64,000 bases of DNA from Streptomyces sp. NRRL S-37 (GTDB lineage Bacteria; Actinomycetota; Actinomycetes; Streptomycetales; Streptomycetaceae), in the NCBI RefSeq assembly GCF_000721605.1, contig NZ_JOIZ01000027.1:1-64000 (forward strand). The letters run 5' to 3'. The translations under genes were made by a program, and so were the position numbers. This document shows, one piece after another, positions 1 to 7,412 of this stretch. Position 1 is the stretch's first letter. Each line of letters begins with the position of its first letter. The notes under the pieces were generated by a model. The model saw nothing but the letters and a program-made list of their open reading frames with translations, was not told the DNA's origin and ran no database searches.

Positions 1-141
1 GGCGAGGCCCGCCTCGACGCCTTCCGCTGGCTGAACCGCTACAACACCCGACGCCGTCACTCCCGCCTCGGACACCGCAGTCCGATCGCCTACGAGAACG
101 CCTTCCGAACGACATCAACTACGCTGACGCAAGCCGCATAA
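1..141 (+). CDS. IS3-family transposase OrfB, C-terminal 46 residues (5' end outside window)
   Basis: The frame is open from base 1 and ends with TAA at 139-141. The peptide contains WLNRYNTRRRHSRLGH followed by SPIAYE. This is the C-terminal signature of the DDE integrase core of IS3-type OrfB, which cuts and joins element ends. The catalytic D, D and E residues are upstream of the window, so intactness cannot be judged. Assignment to the IS3 group is secure; the subgroup is not determined. Confidence 0.85.
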   Translation, partial: GEARLDAFRWLNRYNTRRRHSRLGHRSPIAYENAFRTTSTTLTQAA

Positions 142-145
142 CCCG

Positions 146-164
146 TGTCCAGGAACCGGGGTCA
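146..164. repeat. Terminal inverted repeat (right tip) of the IS3 element
   Basis: A 19-bp sequence runs from TGTCCAGG to GGGGTCA. Its complement starts with TGA, as IS3-family tips do, and it lies 4 bp past the transposase stop. The left partner is outside the window. Confidence 0.7.
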
Positions 165-371
165 AGGCCCGAGCTGCTGTTCGTCGGCTCGGTGAAGTGG
201 CTTGAGAACGCCCCGTTCGACCGGCACGATCTCGCGGCTCTGCACCGACACCGCGCCGCGCTCACGCTTGCCCCCGTGCCTGTGATCGCTGTCTCGCGCA
301 GCGGGACCGACTGCGCGGGGCTCGACGCGGTGTACGGCCCGGCGGAACTCCTCGCGGCGTGGTCCTCCTGA
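165..371 (+). pseudogene. DUF234-domain ATPase remnant, interrupted by the IS element
   Basis: An open frame ends with TGA at 369-371 and encodes PELLFVGSVKWLENAPFD, then DLAALHRHRAALTLAPVP and a C-terminal GLDAVYGPAELLAAW. This matches the C-terminal DUF234 part of archaeal/actinobacterial AAA+ ATPases (the nuclease-like half that follows the ATP-binding domain). No start codon or ATPase domain is present because the IS3 tip abuts the fragment at 164/165. Upstream codons within the tip happen to be in frame but are IS sequence. I treat it as a disrupted gene; the N-terminal half may persist left of the IS. Confidence 0.65.
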
Positions 372-716
372 CCATGCCGGAACACGTGTGGATGCCGGAT
401 GTCTGTGGCTTGTCGCCCCGACTCGGGTCGACCGAGCCCCCGGCCTACCGCGCCGGTGACCTCCTTCCGCTCACGCAAACGGCCCCGGACGAGGAGTCCG
501 AGGCCGGAGCGGTAATGCGTTGTACACCGGCAGGATTCGAACCTGCGACACCCGCTTGAGGAGTTCGATCCATCCCCGACCTGGCCGGGGCCCGTGTTGT
601 GCACCGGTGCCACACGTGGCCGCTGTGTGTCGCCGCCGTCCAGGATCGTTGATGTCAGCGTTGGATGTCAGCGGATCAACTCCGGTAGCTCCGGTAGCGG
701 GAGGCTCCCAAAAGCT
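372..716. other. Gene-free stretch holding the left att-like repeat
   Basis: There is no convincing coding frame. The only structured element is the tRNA-derived repeat at 527-557. Near 645-700 there are short direct repeats (GATGTCAGC twice, CTCCGGTAG twice). It may be decayed mobile DNA between the DUF234 remnant and the membrane-protein gene. Confidence 0.5.
527..557. repeat. Left att-like copy of the tRNA-Arg(CCT) 3' half
   Basis: 31 bp are identical to 2167-2197, the T-arm, variable region and 3' anticodon-stem half of the tRNA gene. After one mismatch a further AGGAG is shared. The acceptor end and 5' half of the tRNA are absent, so this is no functional tRNA. Such partial tRNA duplications are the usual scar of site-specific integration at a tRNA 3' end. 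Confidence 0.7.
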
Positions 717-1226
717 TCACAGCACACTCGTCCTGCGCCGGTAGTACGCGAGCGTCGTGGCCGCGAGGAGGGGTGCCCACGCCAGCAGCGGGGAGTAGCA
801 AACCACCAGGAGTACTTGCTGGGCCGGCGTCTGGGCGACACGATCGATCAGCCCTACCGCCTGAGTACAGGCGAACCACCCCACTATCGCGCACAGCGCC
901 GCCGCCCCGAGTATTGCCGGTACCACCACCGCGAGCGTGTGCACGCGACGGCCGCCGATGAGCGGAAGCCAGCGGGGTGCGACCTCACCCCATGGCCGCA
1001 CCAATCCGAGTGTGAGCAGGGCGAGACCTTCTGTTATCAAGGTCAGCAAGATGGCTACGACGGCCTCGCGACCGTTCCGGCCCAACTGGTCGGCCACCGG
1101 AAGCCCGGCCACCTGGGCGATCCGCCACAGGCCGGAGGGCAGGGTGACAAGTGGCACCGTGTGGGCGGCGAGGACAGCCCAACGTGGAACATCGGGTAAC
1201 GCGTCGATCTTCACCATGAACTCCAT
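717..1226 (-). CDS. Small integral membrane protein, function unknown
   Basis: About 170 residues with four hydrophobic segments, including AVLAAHTVPLVTLPSGLW, VVAILLTLITEGLALLTLGL, HTLAVVVPAILGAAALC and LLVVCYSPLLAWAPLLA. The motif GLALLTLGLVRPWGEV followed by PRWLPLIGGRRV is found in a widespread actinobacterial family of unknown function, so the frame is real. Start: ATG at 1226, or a slightly internal ATG (MVKID) preceded by GGAG. The frame stays open for some 70 codons further upstream but has no good start there. It lies inside the att-bounded interval. Confidence 0.65.
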   Translation of the reverse strand: MEFMVKIDALPDVPRWAVLAAHTVPLVTLPSGLWRIAQVAGLPVADQLGRNGREAVVAILLTLITEGLALLTLGLVRPWGEVAPRWLPLIGGRRVHTLAVVVPAILGAAALCAIVGWFACTQAVGLIDRVAQTPAQQVLLVVCYSPLLAWAPLLAATTLAYYRRRTSVL

Positions 1227-1566
1227 CGTGCTCACGCCCAGATGCCCGCGCATCCGCATACAGGATGACAAGCCCTCCTCTATGGGGAGTACCTCCGCTA
1301 CGACGGCGGGGGCAGACGTCGGCATCGCTGCACTCCCAAAGCTGAGACCGGTGGTCGCAATGAGCGAGCCAAGACCCGTCTTCTTGCCCCGGGTCTTGCC
1401 GGGGATCTTGGCGACCTGCGTTTTCGCTGCTCAGGACCGGTGGGCTCGTACACCTGGCCGTCGACGTCGGTCGTCATTGGCCGTTGTTGATTCGAGCTGA
1501 CCGCCGTCATCCCCCATACGAGATGCGGAGCCCCGGAGCATGGCAGTCCCGGGGCTCCGTGGCCTT
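1227..1566. other. Interval with terminator and an unassigned frame
   Basis: On the minus strand a short frame begins with ATG near 1476 (MTTDVDGQVYEPTGPEQRK) but soon loses coding character. The membrane-protein frame is open through the same DNA in another phase. This could be a frameshifted small gene; I could not assign a function. A terminator hairpin for the gene at 1567-2073 is at 1527-1558. Confidence 0.4.
1527..1558 (-). terminator. Intrinsic terminator after the gene ending at 1567
   Basis: A 10-bp perfect stem (GGAGCCCCGG with CCGGGGCTCC) and 12-nt loop start about 10 nt past the stop codon on the minus strand. Confidence 0.7.
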
Positions 1567-2073
1567 TCAGAGGTTGGTCTCGGGCCCTTTGTGCCCGATG
1601 AGCGCGCGGGCGGCGACAAGGACCTCTTCCTTGAGCTGCTCCAGTGGAGTGCTCCAATCGGCGTTCCAGTCGTCCAGCTGGATGGCAAGCTCGACGATCG
1701 GCTGCAGGCGGTCGGGATAGTCGAGTTCCCTCGCTGCTTCGGCCCATATGAGGTCGGCGCCGGTCGCCGGGTCCAAGGAACCGTCGACGATCTGAGCGGC
1801 CAACCAGGAGGCCAAGGCCCACTTGGCGGCGATCGGATCCGCGGGTGCCTCGAATCCCAACCCCAGCTCGTCCACGACGTGGTCGAACAGCTCCTGTGCC
1901 TCATGCTCCTCACGGCGGCCCAGGCCGGCCAGGAGGGCAAGCGACGGGGAATCGACATCGGCCAGGAGAGCGTCGAGACCGGCTTGGATCAGGCGGTCCG
2001 AGCCGACGTGACGTCCGAGTGCCCGAGCTCGTGCCAGCTGCCTCAACCGGTCGAGGCCTTCGTCTCTCGTCAC
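1567..2073 (-). CDS. Conserved hypothetical, mostly helical protein
   Basis: About 168 residues, acidic and alanine/leucine rich, with no signal peptide or membrane segment. It begins VTRDEGLDRLRQLARARALGRH. I chose GTG at 2073 because GACGGGG lies upstream; an in-frame ATG at 2100 would add nine poorly conserved-looking residues. Repeated amphipathic helices and the motif PIAAKWALASWLAAQIVDGSLDPATGA suggest an all-alpha cytosolic protein. I do not recognise the family. It is single, followed by a strong hairpin, and sits between the att-like repeats next to the tRNA-Arg 3' end, so it may be cargo of a decayed integrative element. Confidence 0.6.
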   Translation of the reverse strand: MTRDEGLDRLRQLARARALGRHVGSDRLIQAGLDALLADVDSPSLALLAGLGRREEHEAQELFDHVVDELGLGFEAPADPIAAKWALASWLAAQIVDGSLDPATGADLIWAEAARELDYPDRLQPIVELAIQLDDWNADWSTPLEQLKEEVLVAARALIGHKGPETNL

Positions 2074-2120
2074 GCCGGATGCACCCCGTCCCGCCCGCAT
2101 TGATGCCAGAAGTGGATGTC

Positions 2121-2154
2121 AAAAGCCCCGGACCATGATCGGTCCGGGGCCTTT
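2121..2154 (-). terminator. Terminator of tRNA-Arg
   Basis: The stem is GCCCCGGACC with GGTCCGGGGC (2125-2134 and 2141-2150), with a 6-nt loop. On the minus strand it is followed by TTTT, directly downstream of the tRNA 3' end. Confidence 0.85.
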
Positions 2155-2158
2155 GCCC

Positions 2159-2234
2159 TGGTGCCCCCGGCAGGATTCGAACCTGCGACACCCGCTTTAG
2201 GAGAGCGGTGCTCTATCCCCTGAGCTACGAAGGC
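2159..2234 (-). tRNA. tRNA-Arg (anticodon CCT), CCA encoded
   Basis: On the minus strand the acceptor is GCCTTCG/CGGGGGC (two G-U pairs). The D-arm contains TAGCTCAGGGGATAGAGC. The anticodon stem CCGCT/AGCGG encloses the 7-nt loop CTCCTAA, giving anticodon CCT, which reads AGG. The T-arm is GCAGG-TTCGAAT-CCTGC, then discriminator A and a genomically encoded CCA. The 3' half recurs at 527-557, so this gene looks like an integration target. Confidence 0.95.
2167..2197. repeat. Right att-like copy, within tRNA-Arg
   Basis: 31 bp inside the tRNA gene are identical to 527-557, in direct orientation. Together they bound a 1.64-kb interval with two minus-strand genes and no recognisable integrase. 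Confidence 0.7.
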
Positions 2235-2368
2235 GGGGCCTGATCGTGGACGGTCCTGGGCGGGTGTCCCTGTCAAGCCCTGAGCGTCCTGGGCCGGTGG
2301 CTGTTGCCTGCCAGGGCGCTCGATCCACAGGGTACCGGATCGGTGCTGCGGCGGGTGGGGGTGGAGCA

Positions 2369-2394
2369 CCGGACGGGGTTGTCGCCCCGTCCGG
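2369..2394 (-). terminator. Hairpin downstream of the 54-aa gene
   Basis: A 10-bp perfect stem (CCGGACGGGG with CCCCGTCCGG) with 6-nt loop lies about 40 nt after the stop at 2437. There is no T-run, as is common in streptomycetes. Confidence 0.6.
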
Positions 2395-2436
2395 TGGGGA
2401 GGTGTCCTCCCGTGTCGGTGGCCGCGAGGCTTTCCG

Positions 2437-2601
2437 TCAGGATTCGGCGAACAGTACCCAGAGTGCCATCAGGGTCAGGAAGCCGGTCACCGCCAGTGCC
2501 GGGAGGCCGAGGATCGCGGCGGCCACCCCCCACCGGGTACGTCCTCGGGGTGCTTCCGGCGGCCCGTCGGCGTTCGCCGTCGTCCGGTGTGTGCCTGTCA
2601 T
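2437..2601 (-). CDS. 54-aa single-pass membrane protein
   Basis: ATG at 2601 is preceded by AGGTGGA five nt upstream. The peptide begins MTGTHRTTANADGPP, has a basic stretch RGRTRWG, then one hydrophobic segment (GVAAAILGLPALAVTGFLTLMALWVLF as a whole) and ends AES. A positive N-side flank suggests N-in topology. It is too short for domain assignment. It precedes a hairpin and is downstream of, and co-directional with, the M6 protease gene, 117 bp away. It is probably a small envelope protein; function unknown. Confidence 0.6.
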   Translation of the reverse strand: MTGTHRTTANADGPPEAPRGRTRWGVAAAILGLPALAVTGFLTLMALWVLFAES

Positions 2602-2718
2602 GAGTCCACCTGTCGATTCGTAACTGCCTTGCAGAGTGTTTCAGTTGACACCGGATCGAAGGAACGGGCCAGTGGGTGTGGTCTGTTGTGTCGCGTCGCA
2701 CCGTCCTCGTCGGCGGGA

Positions 2719-4011
2719 TCAGTCCGAGGGCGTACGGGTCACCCGTACCCGGTACTCCTCCGCTTTTGCCGCCGTCACCGTCACCCGGACGCCCGCCCGG
2801 CGGTCCACGAAGGTCTCGCCCGGGGCGAACGTCGCGTCCGAGAGTTCCGCGTGGACGTTGGGGGAGCGGGTGCAGCCGCCGCTGTCGCGGTGGGAGTCGT
2901 GGACGGTGATGGGGCCCATGCCCGTGTCGACGCCGGCGTCGACGCGGTAGATGAGGACGCCGGGGCGGCACACGGCCTCGTCGTTGCCGGCGCGGGTGCG
3001 CAGCTCGACGGCGTAGCCGGAGTGGTCGTCCAGGGGGATGAAGACGAGTTTCGGGCCGCCCGCCCGTGCGAGGGGGGTGAGTGTGTACTCCCGTGTGCCC
3101 GGGTCCGCCGCGCAGTCGACCTGGGACGCGTCCAGCCAGCCCAGCTTCCACTTGTGCCAGGCGAGGAGGTCGTTGTTGGCGCCCCAGTCCTCGCTCATGA
3201 TGTCCCAGTGGCCGACCGCGCCGCCGCCCTCGGCGGTGTAGAGGTCGGGCAGGCCGAAGACGTGGCCGTTCTCGTGCGGCAGCACGCGGTAGCCGGTGCG
3301 GTCGTAGGAGCCGGAGCCGTCGTCCTGGCGGGAGTAGACGAAGGACGCGTTGGAGACGGTGACGCCGTCCGCGCTCGGGGCCTCCTTGTTGCCGGCGAAG
3401 GTGACGGACAGGACCGTGTCGAGGGCGGTGGGGCCCGCGTTGGGGGTCACCAGGACGTTCAACAGGTCGTACGCCTGGAAGTCCACCTCGGGATCGGCCT
3501 CGGCCACGATGTCGCGGACCAGTTCGCGGTAGCCGGGCTCGAAGGGGGCGCCGCGCTCTATGCCGTACGCGCGGAACGACTTGGGCATCCGGAGCCAGTC
3601 GGGGACGGGGAGCTCGGGGCGGTAGTCGAGGCGGCCGTAGGAACTGGTGGCGAACCACTCGCTGGTCTCGGGGAAGAACTCGCGGTAGCGGTCGAGGGCG
3701 TCGCCCTCGCCGGGCGCGTCGGAGAAGTCGATCATCAGGGTGAGGGCGCGGACCGTACCGGTGGAGCGGGTGTAGCCGGGAGCCGTGGGGATGCCCTCGG
3801 ACATCTGGACCTCGCCCTCCGGGCTGATCATGCAGGGGCCGTGCGCGGAGGTGCGGGAGAGGGCGCGGGGTCCGGCGCCGGCGGTGGAGGTGCCGGGGGA
3901 GAGGCCGCTGTTGCCGGCCGAGGTGCTGACGGCGAGGGTCAGGGCGGTCACCGATGCCAGGGCGGCCAGCCGGCGCGGGGATATCCGGCGGCGGCTCGGC
4001 TGCGGCTGCAT
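2719..4011 (-). CDS. Secreted M6-family metalloprotease
   Basis: A 430-residue zinc endopeptidase-like protein. An N-terminal signal peptide (RRRISPRRLAALASVTALTLAVSTSAG overall) indicates export. The zinc motif HENGH is at residues 246-250, followed by VFGLPDLY, the arrangement of M6 (immune-inhibitor-A-like) domains. Downstream are GHWDIMSEDWGANND and KWKLGWLD, typical for the family. The C-terminal region (about 300-430) is a beta-rich domain. The ATG at 4011 is chosen because GGAGG lies seven nt before it; an upstream start would add residues ahead of the signal peptide. It is monocistronic and divergent from the TetR regulator. Substrate is not predictable. Confidence 0.9.
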   Translation of the reverse strand: MQPQPSRRRISPRRLAALASVTALTLAVSTSAGNSGLSPGTSTAGAGPRALSRTSAHGPCMISPEGEVQMSEGIPTAPGYTRSTGTVRALTLMIDFSDAPGEGDALDRYREFFPETSEWFATSSYGRLDYRPELPVPDWLRMPKSFRAYGIERGAPFEPGYRELVRDIVAEADPEVDFQAYDLLNVLVTPNAGPTALDTVLSVTFAGNKEAPSADGVTVSNASFVYSRQDDGSGSYDRTGYRVLPHENGHVFGLPDLYTAEGGGAVGHWDIMSEDWGANNDLLAWHKWKLGWLDASQVDCAADPGTREYTLTPLARAGGPKLVFIPLDDHSGYAVELRTRAGNDEAVCRPGVLIYRVDAGVDTGMGPITVHDSHRDSGGCTRSPNVHAELSDATFAPGETFVDRRAGVRVTVTAAKAEEYRVRVTRTPSD

Positions 4012-4179
4012 GCGGGAACCTCCGCTCCACATGGCAGTCGCCGGTCTCCGACTGCGCCCTCCCGATCACCCTCCGTCGCCGGGTGGGCGGGCGCCTGCTG
4101 GGAGGTCCGATCGTGGGGCCGCGCGACCGGTGTGATGTGAGGCGGGTCACAGAAGAAGGGGGCGGGGGCGGGAAATAAG

Positions 4180-4236
4180 CGGGGATCGTTTCCCCGTTTA
4201 GACCTGTGTCCGAGCGAAACGGGGACTCGCTCCCCG
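4180..4236. promoter_or_regulatory. Twin palindromic operators, probably for the TetR regulator
   Basis: Two 17-bp palindromes of the form CGGGGA-N5-TCCCCG lie at 4180-4196 and 4220-4236. Their starts are exactly 40 bp apart, about four helical turns, so two dimers would face the same side of the helix. They lie 50-106 bp upstream of the regulator's start, in the divergent region with the protease gene. That TetR binds here is inferred. Confidence 0.6.
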
Positions 4237-4285
4237 GATCGCGGACATGACACAAGGATCACGCCACCACGACCAGGAGTGCACC

Positions 4286-4927
4286 GTGCAGACCGCCATC
4301 CCCGTACCGCGCAAGGCACCCCGGCCCCGCGCCGACGCCCTGCGCAACCGGGAGCGGATCGTCACCGCCGCCCGGGAGATGTTCGTCGAGTTCGGGCCCG
4401 AGGTGCCGCTCGACGACGTCGCCCGCCGGGCCGGCGTCGGCAACGCCACGGTGTACCGCAACTTCCCCGACCGCGACGCGCTGGTGCGCGAGGTCGTCTG
4501 CTCCGTGATGGACCGTACGGTGCGGGCGGCCGAGCAGGCGCTCAGCGAGACCGGGGACGCCTTCGAGGCACTGGAGCGCTTCGCGCACACGGCCGCCGAC
4601 GAGCGGATCAGTGCGCTGTGCCCGATGGTCTCGAGCACCTTCGACCAGCACCACCCCGACCTGGAGGACGCACGCCGGCGCGCCGAGAGCCTCGTCGCGC
4701 AGCTGATGGACCGCGCCAAGGCTGCCGGTCAGCTCCGTACCGACGTGGAGTACGGCGATCTGATGGTGGGCGTCGCCCAGCTGAGCCGGCCCCCGGCCGG
4801 CACCGGCTGCGACAACGCCGACCGTTTCGTCCACCGCCATCTGCAGCTGTTCCTGGACGGGATGCGGGCCCCGGCCCCGACCGTCCTGCCGGGTTCGGCC
4901 GTGACCGTGGAGGATCTGCGCCGCTGA
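4286..4927 (+). CDS. TetR-family transcriptional repressor
   Basis: 213 residues. The N-terminal HTH region (about 20-65) reads RERIVTAAREMFVEFG, then VPLDDVARRAGVGNATVYRNF, a canonical TetR recognition helix. The C-terminal part is a helical ligand-binding domain. GTG at 4286 is preferred because AGGAG lies upstream; a further in-frame ATG at 4247 has none. It is followed after 201 bp by a DHA2 exporter, so it likely controls that pump and itself through the paired palindromes at 4180-4236. The ligand is unknown, plausibly the exported drug. Confidence 0.9.
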   Translation: MQTAIPVPRKAPRPRADALRNRERIVTAAREMFVEFGPEVPLDDVARRAGVGNATVYRNFPDRDALVREVVCSVMDRTVRAAEQALSETGDAFEALERFAHTAADERISALCPMVSSTFDQHHPDLEDARRRAESLVAQLMDRAKAAGQLRTDVEYGDLMVGVAQLSRPPAGTGCDNADRFVHRHLQLFLDGMRAPAPTVLPGSAVTVEDLRR

Positions 4928-4939
4928 GCGATCTCTGAC

Positions 4940-5032
4940 GCGAGCAGGATTCCGTACCGGAGCGGGATTCCCGTGCCCGAGCGGATTCCCGTACCTGAGC
5001 GGGATTCCGGTACCTGAACAGGACCCGGACCA
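4940..5032. repeat. Degenerate 18-19-bp tandem repeats between tetR and the exporter
   Basis: Four to five imperfect head-to-tail copies built on GAGCGGGATTCCCGTACC. Spacing varies by 1-2 bp, so they do not read as a peptide repeat. They end about 30 bp before a TTGACG (-35-like) at 5061-5066. They could be a cluster of regulator half-sites or slipped repeats. Confidence 0.65.
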
Positions 5033-5128
5033 GCGGCCGTCCCCGGGGCGAGTCGTTCCCTTGACGACACCGTTTTTTCATCTCATTTTTCAAAATTTCC
5101 GTCACACACTTCTGAAGTGGGTACCCCC

Positions 5129-6688
5129 ATGTCTGCAACAGCCTCAGCGGCCGGAAAGGCCCGGGCCGACCGGAGCGCTCCGGCCGGCCCGGACGCCAAC
5201 CGCTGGAAAGCGCTCGTCTTCATCGCGCTCGCCCAGCTGATGGTCGTCCTGGACGCCACCATCGTGAACATCGCCCTGCCCTCCGCCCAGCAGGACCTGG
5301 GCATCTCGGACGGCAACCGTCAGTGGGTGGTCACCGCCTACGCCCTCGCCTTCGGCGGACTGCTGCTGTTCGGCGGCCGGATAGCCGACCTGTGGGGGCG
5401 CAAGCGGGCCTTCGTGCTCGGTCTGGGCGGGTTCGCCGCGGCCTCCGCGCTCGGCGGGGCGGCCACCAACGAGGCCATGATGTTCGGCGCCCGCGCCCTT
5501 CAGGGCGTGTTCGGCGCGCTGCTCGCGCCCGCCGCGCTGTCCCTGCTCGCGGTGATGTTCACCGACGGCAAGGAGCGCGCCAAGGCGTTCGGCATCTACG
5601 GCGCGATCGCCGGCGGCGGCGGCGCCGTGGGCCTGATCCTCGGCGGTTTCCTCACCGAGTACCTGGACTGGCGCTGGACGTTCTTCGTGAACATCCCGTT
5701 CGCCGTGGTCGCCGCGGCCGGCGCGTACTTCGTCATCCGTGAGCCGGCCGGCGGTCGCAACCGCTCGCCGCTCGACGTCCCCGGTGTGCTGCTGTCCACG
5801 GTGGGCCTGGTCGCGCTGGTCTACGGCTTCACCCGCGCGGAGTCCGAGGGCTGGAGCGACTCGCTGACCATCGGCATGTTCGTCGCCTCCGCCGTGCTGC
5901 TCGCCGCCTTCGTGGCCGTCGAGGCCAAGGTCAAGGCGCCGCTGCTGCCGCTGCGCGTGGTCACCGAGCGCAACCGCGGCGGGGTCTACCTCTCGCTGGG
6001 TCTGGCGATCATCGCGATGTTCGGCCTGTTCCTCTTCCTCACCTACTACCTGCAGGTCGTGAAGGGGTACTCGCCGGTGAAGACCGGCTTCGCCTTCCTG
6101 CCGATGATCGCGGGCATGATCACGGGCTCCACCCAGATCGGCACCCGGCTGATGACCCGGGTCGCGCCCCGGCTGCTGATGGGCCCCGGCTTCCTGGTCG
6201 CCGCGCTCGGCATGCTCTTCCTGACCCAGCTGGAGATCGACTCCTCGTACGCGGGCGTCCTGCTGCCCGGCATGCTGCTGCTCGGCCTCGGCATGGGTAC
6301 GGCCTTCATGCCGGCCATGTCACTGGCCACGCTGGGTGTCGAGCCGCGTGACTCCGGTGTCGCCTCCGCGATGGTCAACACCTCGCAGCAGGTGGGCGGC
6401 GCCATCGGTACGGCGCTGCTGAACACGATCGCGGCCTCGGCCACCACGTCCTACGTCGCCGACCACATCGGCGGCGCCACGAGCCGGTCCCAGCAGCAGC
6501 TGGTCCAGCTTCAGGGGCAGGTGCAGGGCTACACCAGCGCGATCTGGTTCGCCGTCGGGATCCTGGTGGCGGCCGCGGCCATCGCCCTGACGCTGATCAA
6601 CGCCGGCCGGCCGGGCGGCACCACGGTCGCCGGGTCCGCCGACGAGACCGTCGGGGACGAGATGGCGGTGCCGGTGGCCATGCACTGA
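5129..6688 (+). CDS. MFS transporter, DHA2 (EmrB/QacA-type, 14 TM) drug exporter
   Basis: About 519 residues. The first membrane helix carries MVVLDATIVNIALP, motif D1 of the DHA2 group. Motif A appears as GGRIADLWGRKR between helices 2 and 3, and motif C-like glycine-rich helix 5 as GAIAGGGGAVGLILGG. Fourteen hydrophobic segments are visible, as in proton-driven multidrug antiporters. ATG at 5129 was taken as start; an in-frame GTG 12 nt upstream is also possible. It is co-directional with the upstream TetR gene and ends before a strong hairpin. The substrate is unknown. Confidence 0.9.
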   Translation: MSATASAAGKARADRSAPAGPDANRWKALVFIALAQLMVVLDATIVNIALPSAQQDLGISDGNRQWVVTAYALAFGGLLLFGGRIADLWGRKRAFVLGLGGFAAASALGGAATNEAMMFGARALQGVFGALLAPAALSLLAVMFTDGKERAKAFGIYGAIAGGGGAVGLILGGFLTEYLDWRWTFFVNIPFAVVAAAGAYFVIREPAGGRNRSPLDVPGVLLSTVGLVALVYGFTRAESEGWSDSLTIGMFVASAVLLAAFVAVEAKVKAPLLPLRVVTERNRGGVYLSLGLAIIAMFGLFLFLTYYLQVVKGYSPVKTGFAFLPMIAGMITGSTQIGTRLMTRVAPRLLMGPGFLVAALGMLFLTQLEIDSSYAGVLLPGMLLLGLGMGTAFMPAMSLATLGVEPRDSGVASAMVNTSQQVGGAIGTALLNTIAASATTSYVADHIGGATSRSQQQLVQLQGQVQGYTSAIWFAVGILVAAAAIALTLINAGRPGGTTVAGSADETVGDEMAVPVAMH

Positions 6689-6713
6689 CGGCGATCCGCC
6701 GATCCCTCACCGC

Positions 6714-6749
6714 CCGTACGGAAGAGGAGGGGACGCCTCCTCCGTACGG
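6714..6749. terminator. Bidirectional terminator between convergent genes
   Basis: CCGTACGG and AGAGGAGG pair with CCTCCT and CCGTACGG (three bulged bases), between the exporter stop and the MarR stop. Confidence 0.7.
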
Positions 6750-6779
6750 CTTCCCGGACCTGCCCCGGCTCCCGCTTCG

Positions 6780-7301
6780 TCAGCGGAGCCAGGGCAGGTC
6801 CGCGCCCGTTCCGCTCGGCTGGAGTCCCTCGGCGACGATCCGCATGATCTCGCCGAGGGACTTCTGCTGCTCGGGGGTGAGCCGGTCGAAGACCGCCTGG
6901 CGCACGGCGTCCACATGGCCGGGCGCGTGCCGGCGCAGCACCTCCTGGCCCTCGTCCGTCAGGACGGCGAACTGGCCCCGCTTGTCGGAGGGGCAGTCCT
7001 CACGGCGTACCCAGCCGTTCTTCTCCAGGCGCGCGACGGCGTGCGAGAGGCGGGAGCGGGTGATCTTCGCGGACATCGCCAGTTCCGTCATCCGCAGCCG
7101 GCGGCGCGGGGACTCGGCGAGCTTGACCAGCAGGCCGTAGTAGACGTGCGGCATTCCCGCGTCACGCTGGAGCTGACGGTCGAGGTGGTCCTCCAGGAGG
7201 GTGGCGGCCTCGATGTACGAGCGCCAGACGCGCTGCTCCTCGTCGGTGAGCCAGCGGGGCTCGTCGGCGGGCGCCGGTGATGCTGCGGGTGCCGTGTTCA
7301 T
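6780..7301 (-). CDS. MarR-family transcriptional regulator
   Basis: 173 residues. The winged helix-turn-helix occupies roughly 60-125: YGLLVKLAESPRRRLRMTELA, then ITRSRLSHAVARLEKNGWVRRE and the wing DKRGQFAVLTDEG. The helices on either side form the dimer interface. ATG at 7301 has GGAG three nt upstream. It is divergent from the DODA-type dioxygenase gene across a 111-bp region with inverted CTTGAAG/CTTCAAG copies, the usual layout for a MarR repressor responding to an aromatic or quinone-like compound. The ligand is inferred only. Confidence 0.9.
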   Translation of the reverse strand: MNTAPAASPAPADEPRWLTDEEQRVWRSYIEAATLLEDHLDRQLQRDAGMPHVYYGLLVKLAESPRRRLRMTELAMSAKITRSRLSHAVARLEKNGWVRREDCPSDKRGQFAVLTDEGQEVLRRHAPGHVDAVRQAVFDRLTPEQQKSLGEIMRIVAEGLQPSGTGADLPWLR

Positions 7302-7412
7302 GTACTCCACTGTACGGCCGCCCTTCTTGAAGATTAAACAAAATCGTCGTACAGTCGGTGGAGGAAGTTGAGACTTCAAGCAAGTTCGCCGCCCCGGAAG
7401 GGAGCCGCCGTC
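7302..7412. promoter_or_regulatory. Divergent promoter/operator region of marR and dioxygenase
   Basis: The segment is locally AT-rich (GATTAAACAAAAT at 7331-7343). Inverted copies CTTGAAG (7326-7332) and CTTCAAG (7374-7380) lie either side of GTACAGT. CTGTAC (about 7309) and GTACAG (about 7351) form another inverted pair. MarR binding is inferred from position. Confidence 0.5.

Larger units (their letters stand above)
1..164 (+). mobile_element. Right end of an IS3-family insertion sequence
   Basis: The 3' end of a transposase is followed closely by a 19-bp terminal repeat at 146-164. Read outward-in on the other strand the repeat begins TGACCCCGG and ends TGGACA, the usual form of an IS3-family tip. 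The rest of the element lies left of the window. Directly beyond it, from about 165, a DUF234 reading frame resumes in mid-gene, so the element seems to have inserted in that gene. A 3-4 bp target duplication cannot be checked without the left end. Confidence 0.75.

Noticed and set aside
2273..4255. Long minus-strand frame overlapping the M6 protease
   Set aside because: It is a shadow of the protease gene in another phase. The peptide is Arg/Pro-rich with no domain, as GC-rich codon bias produces.
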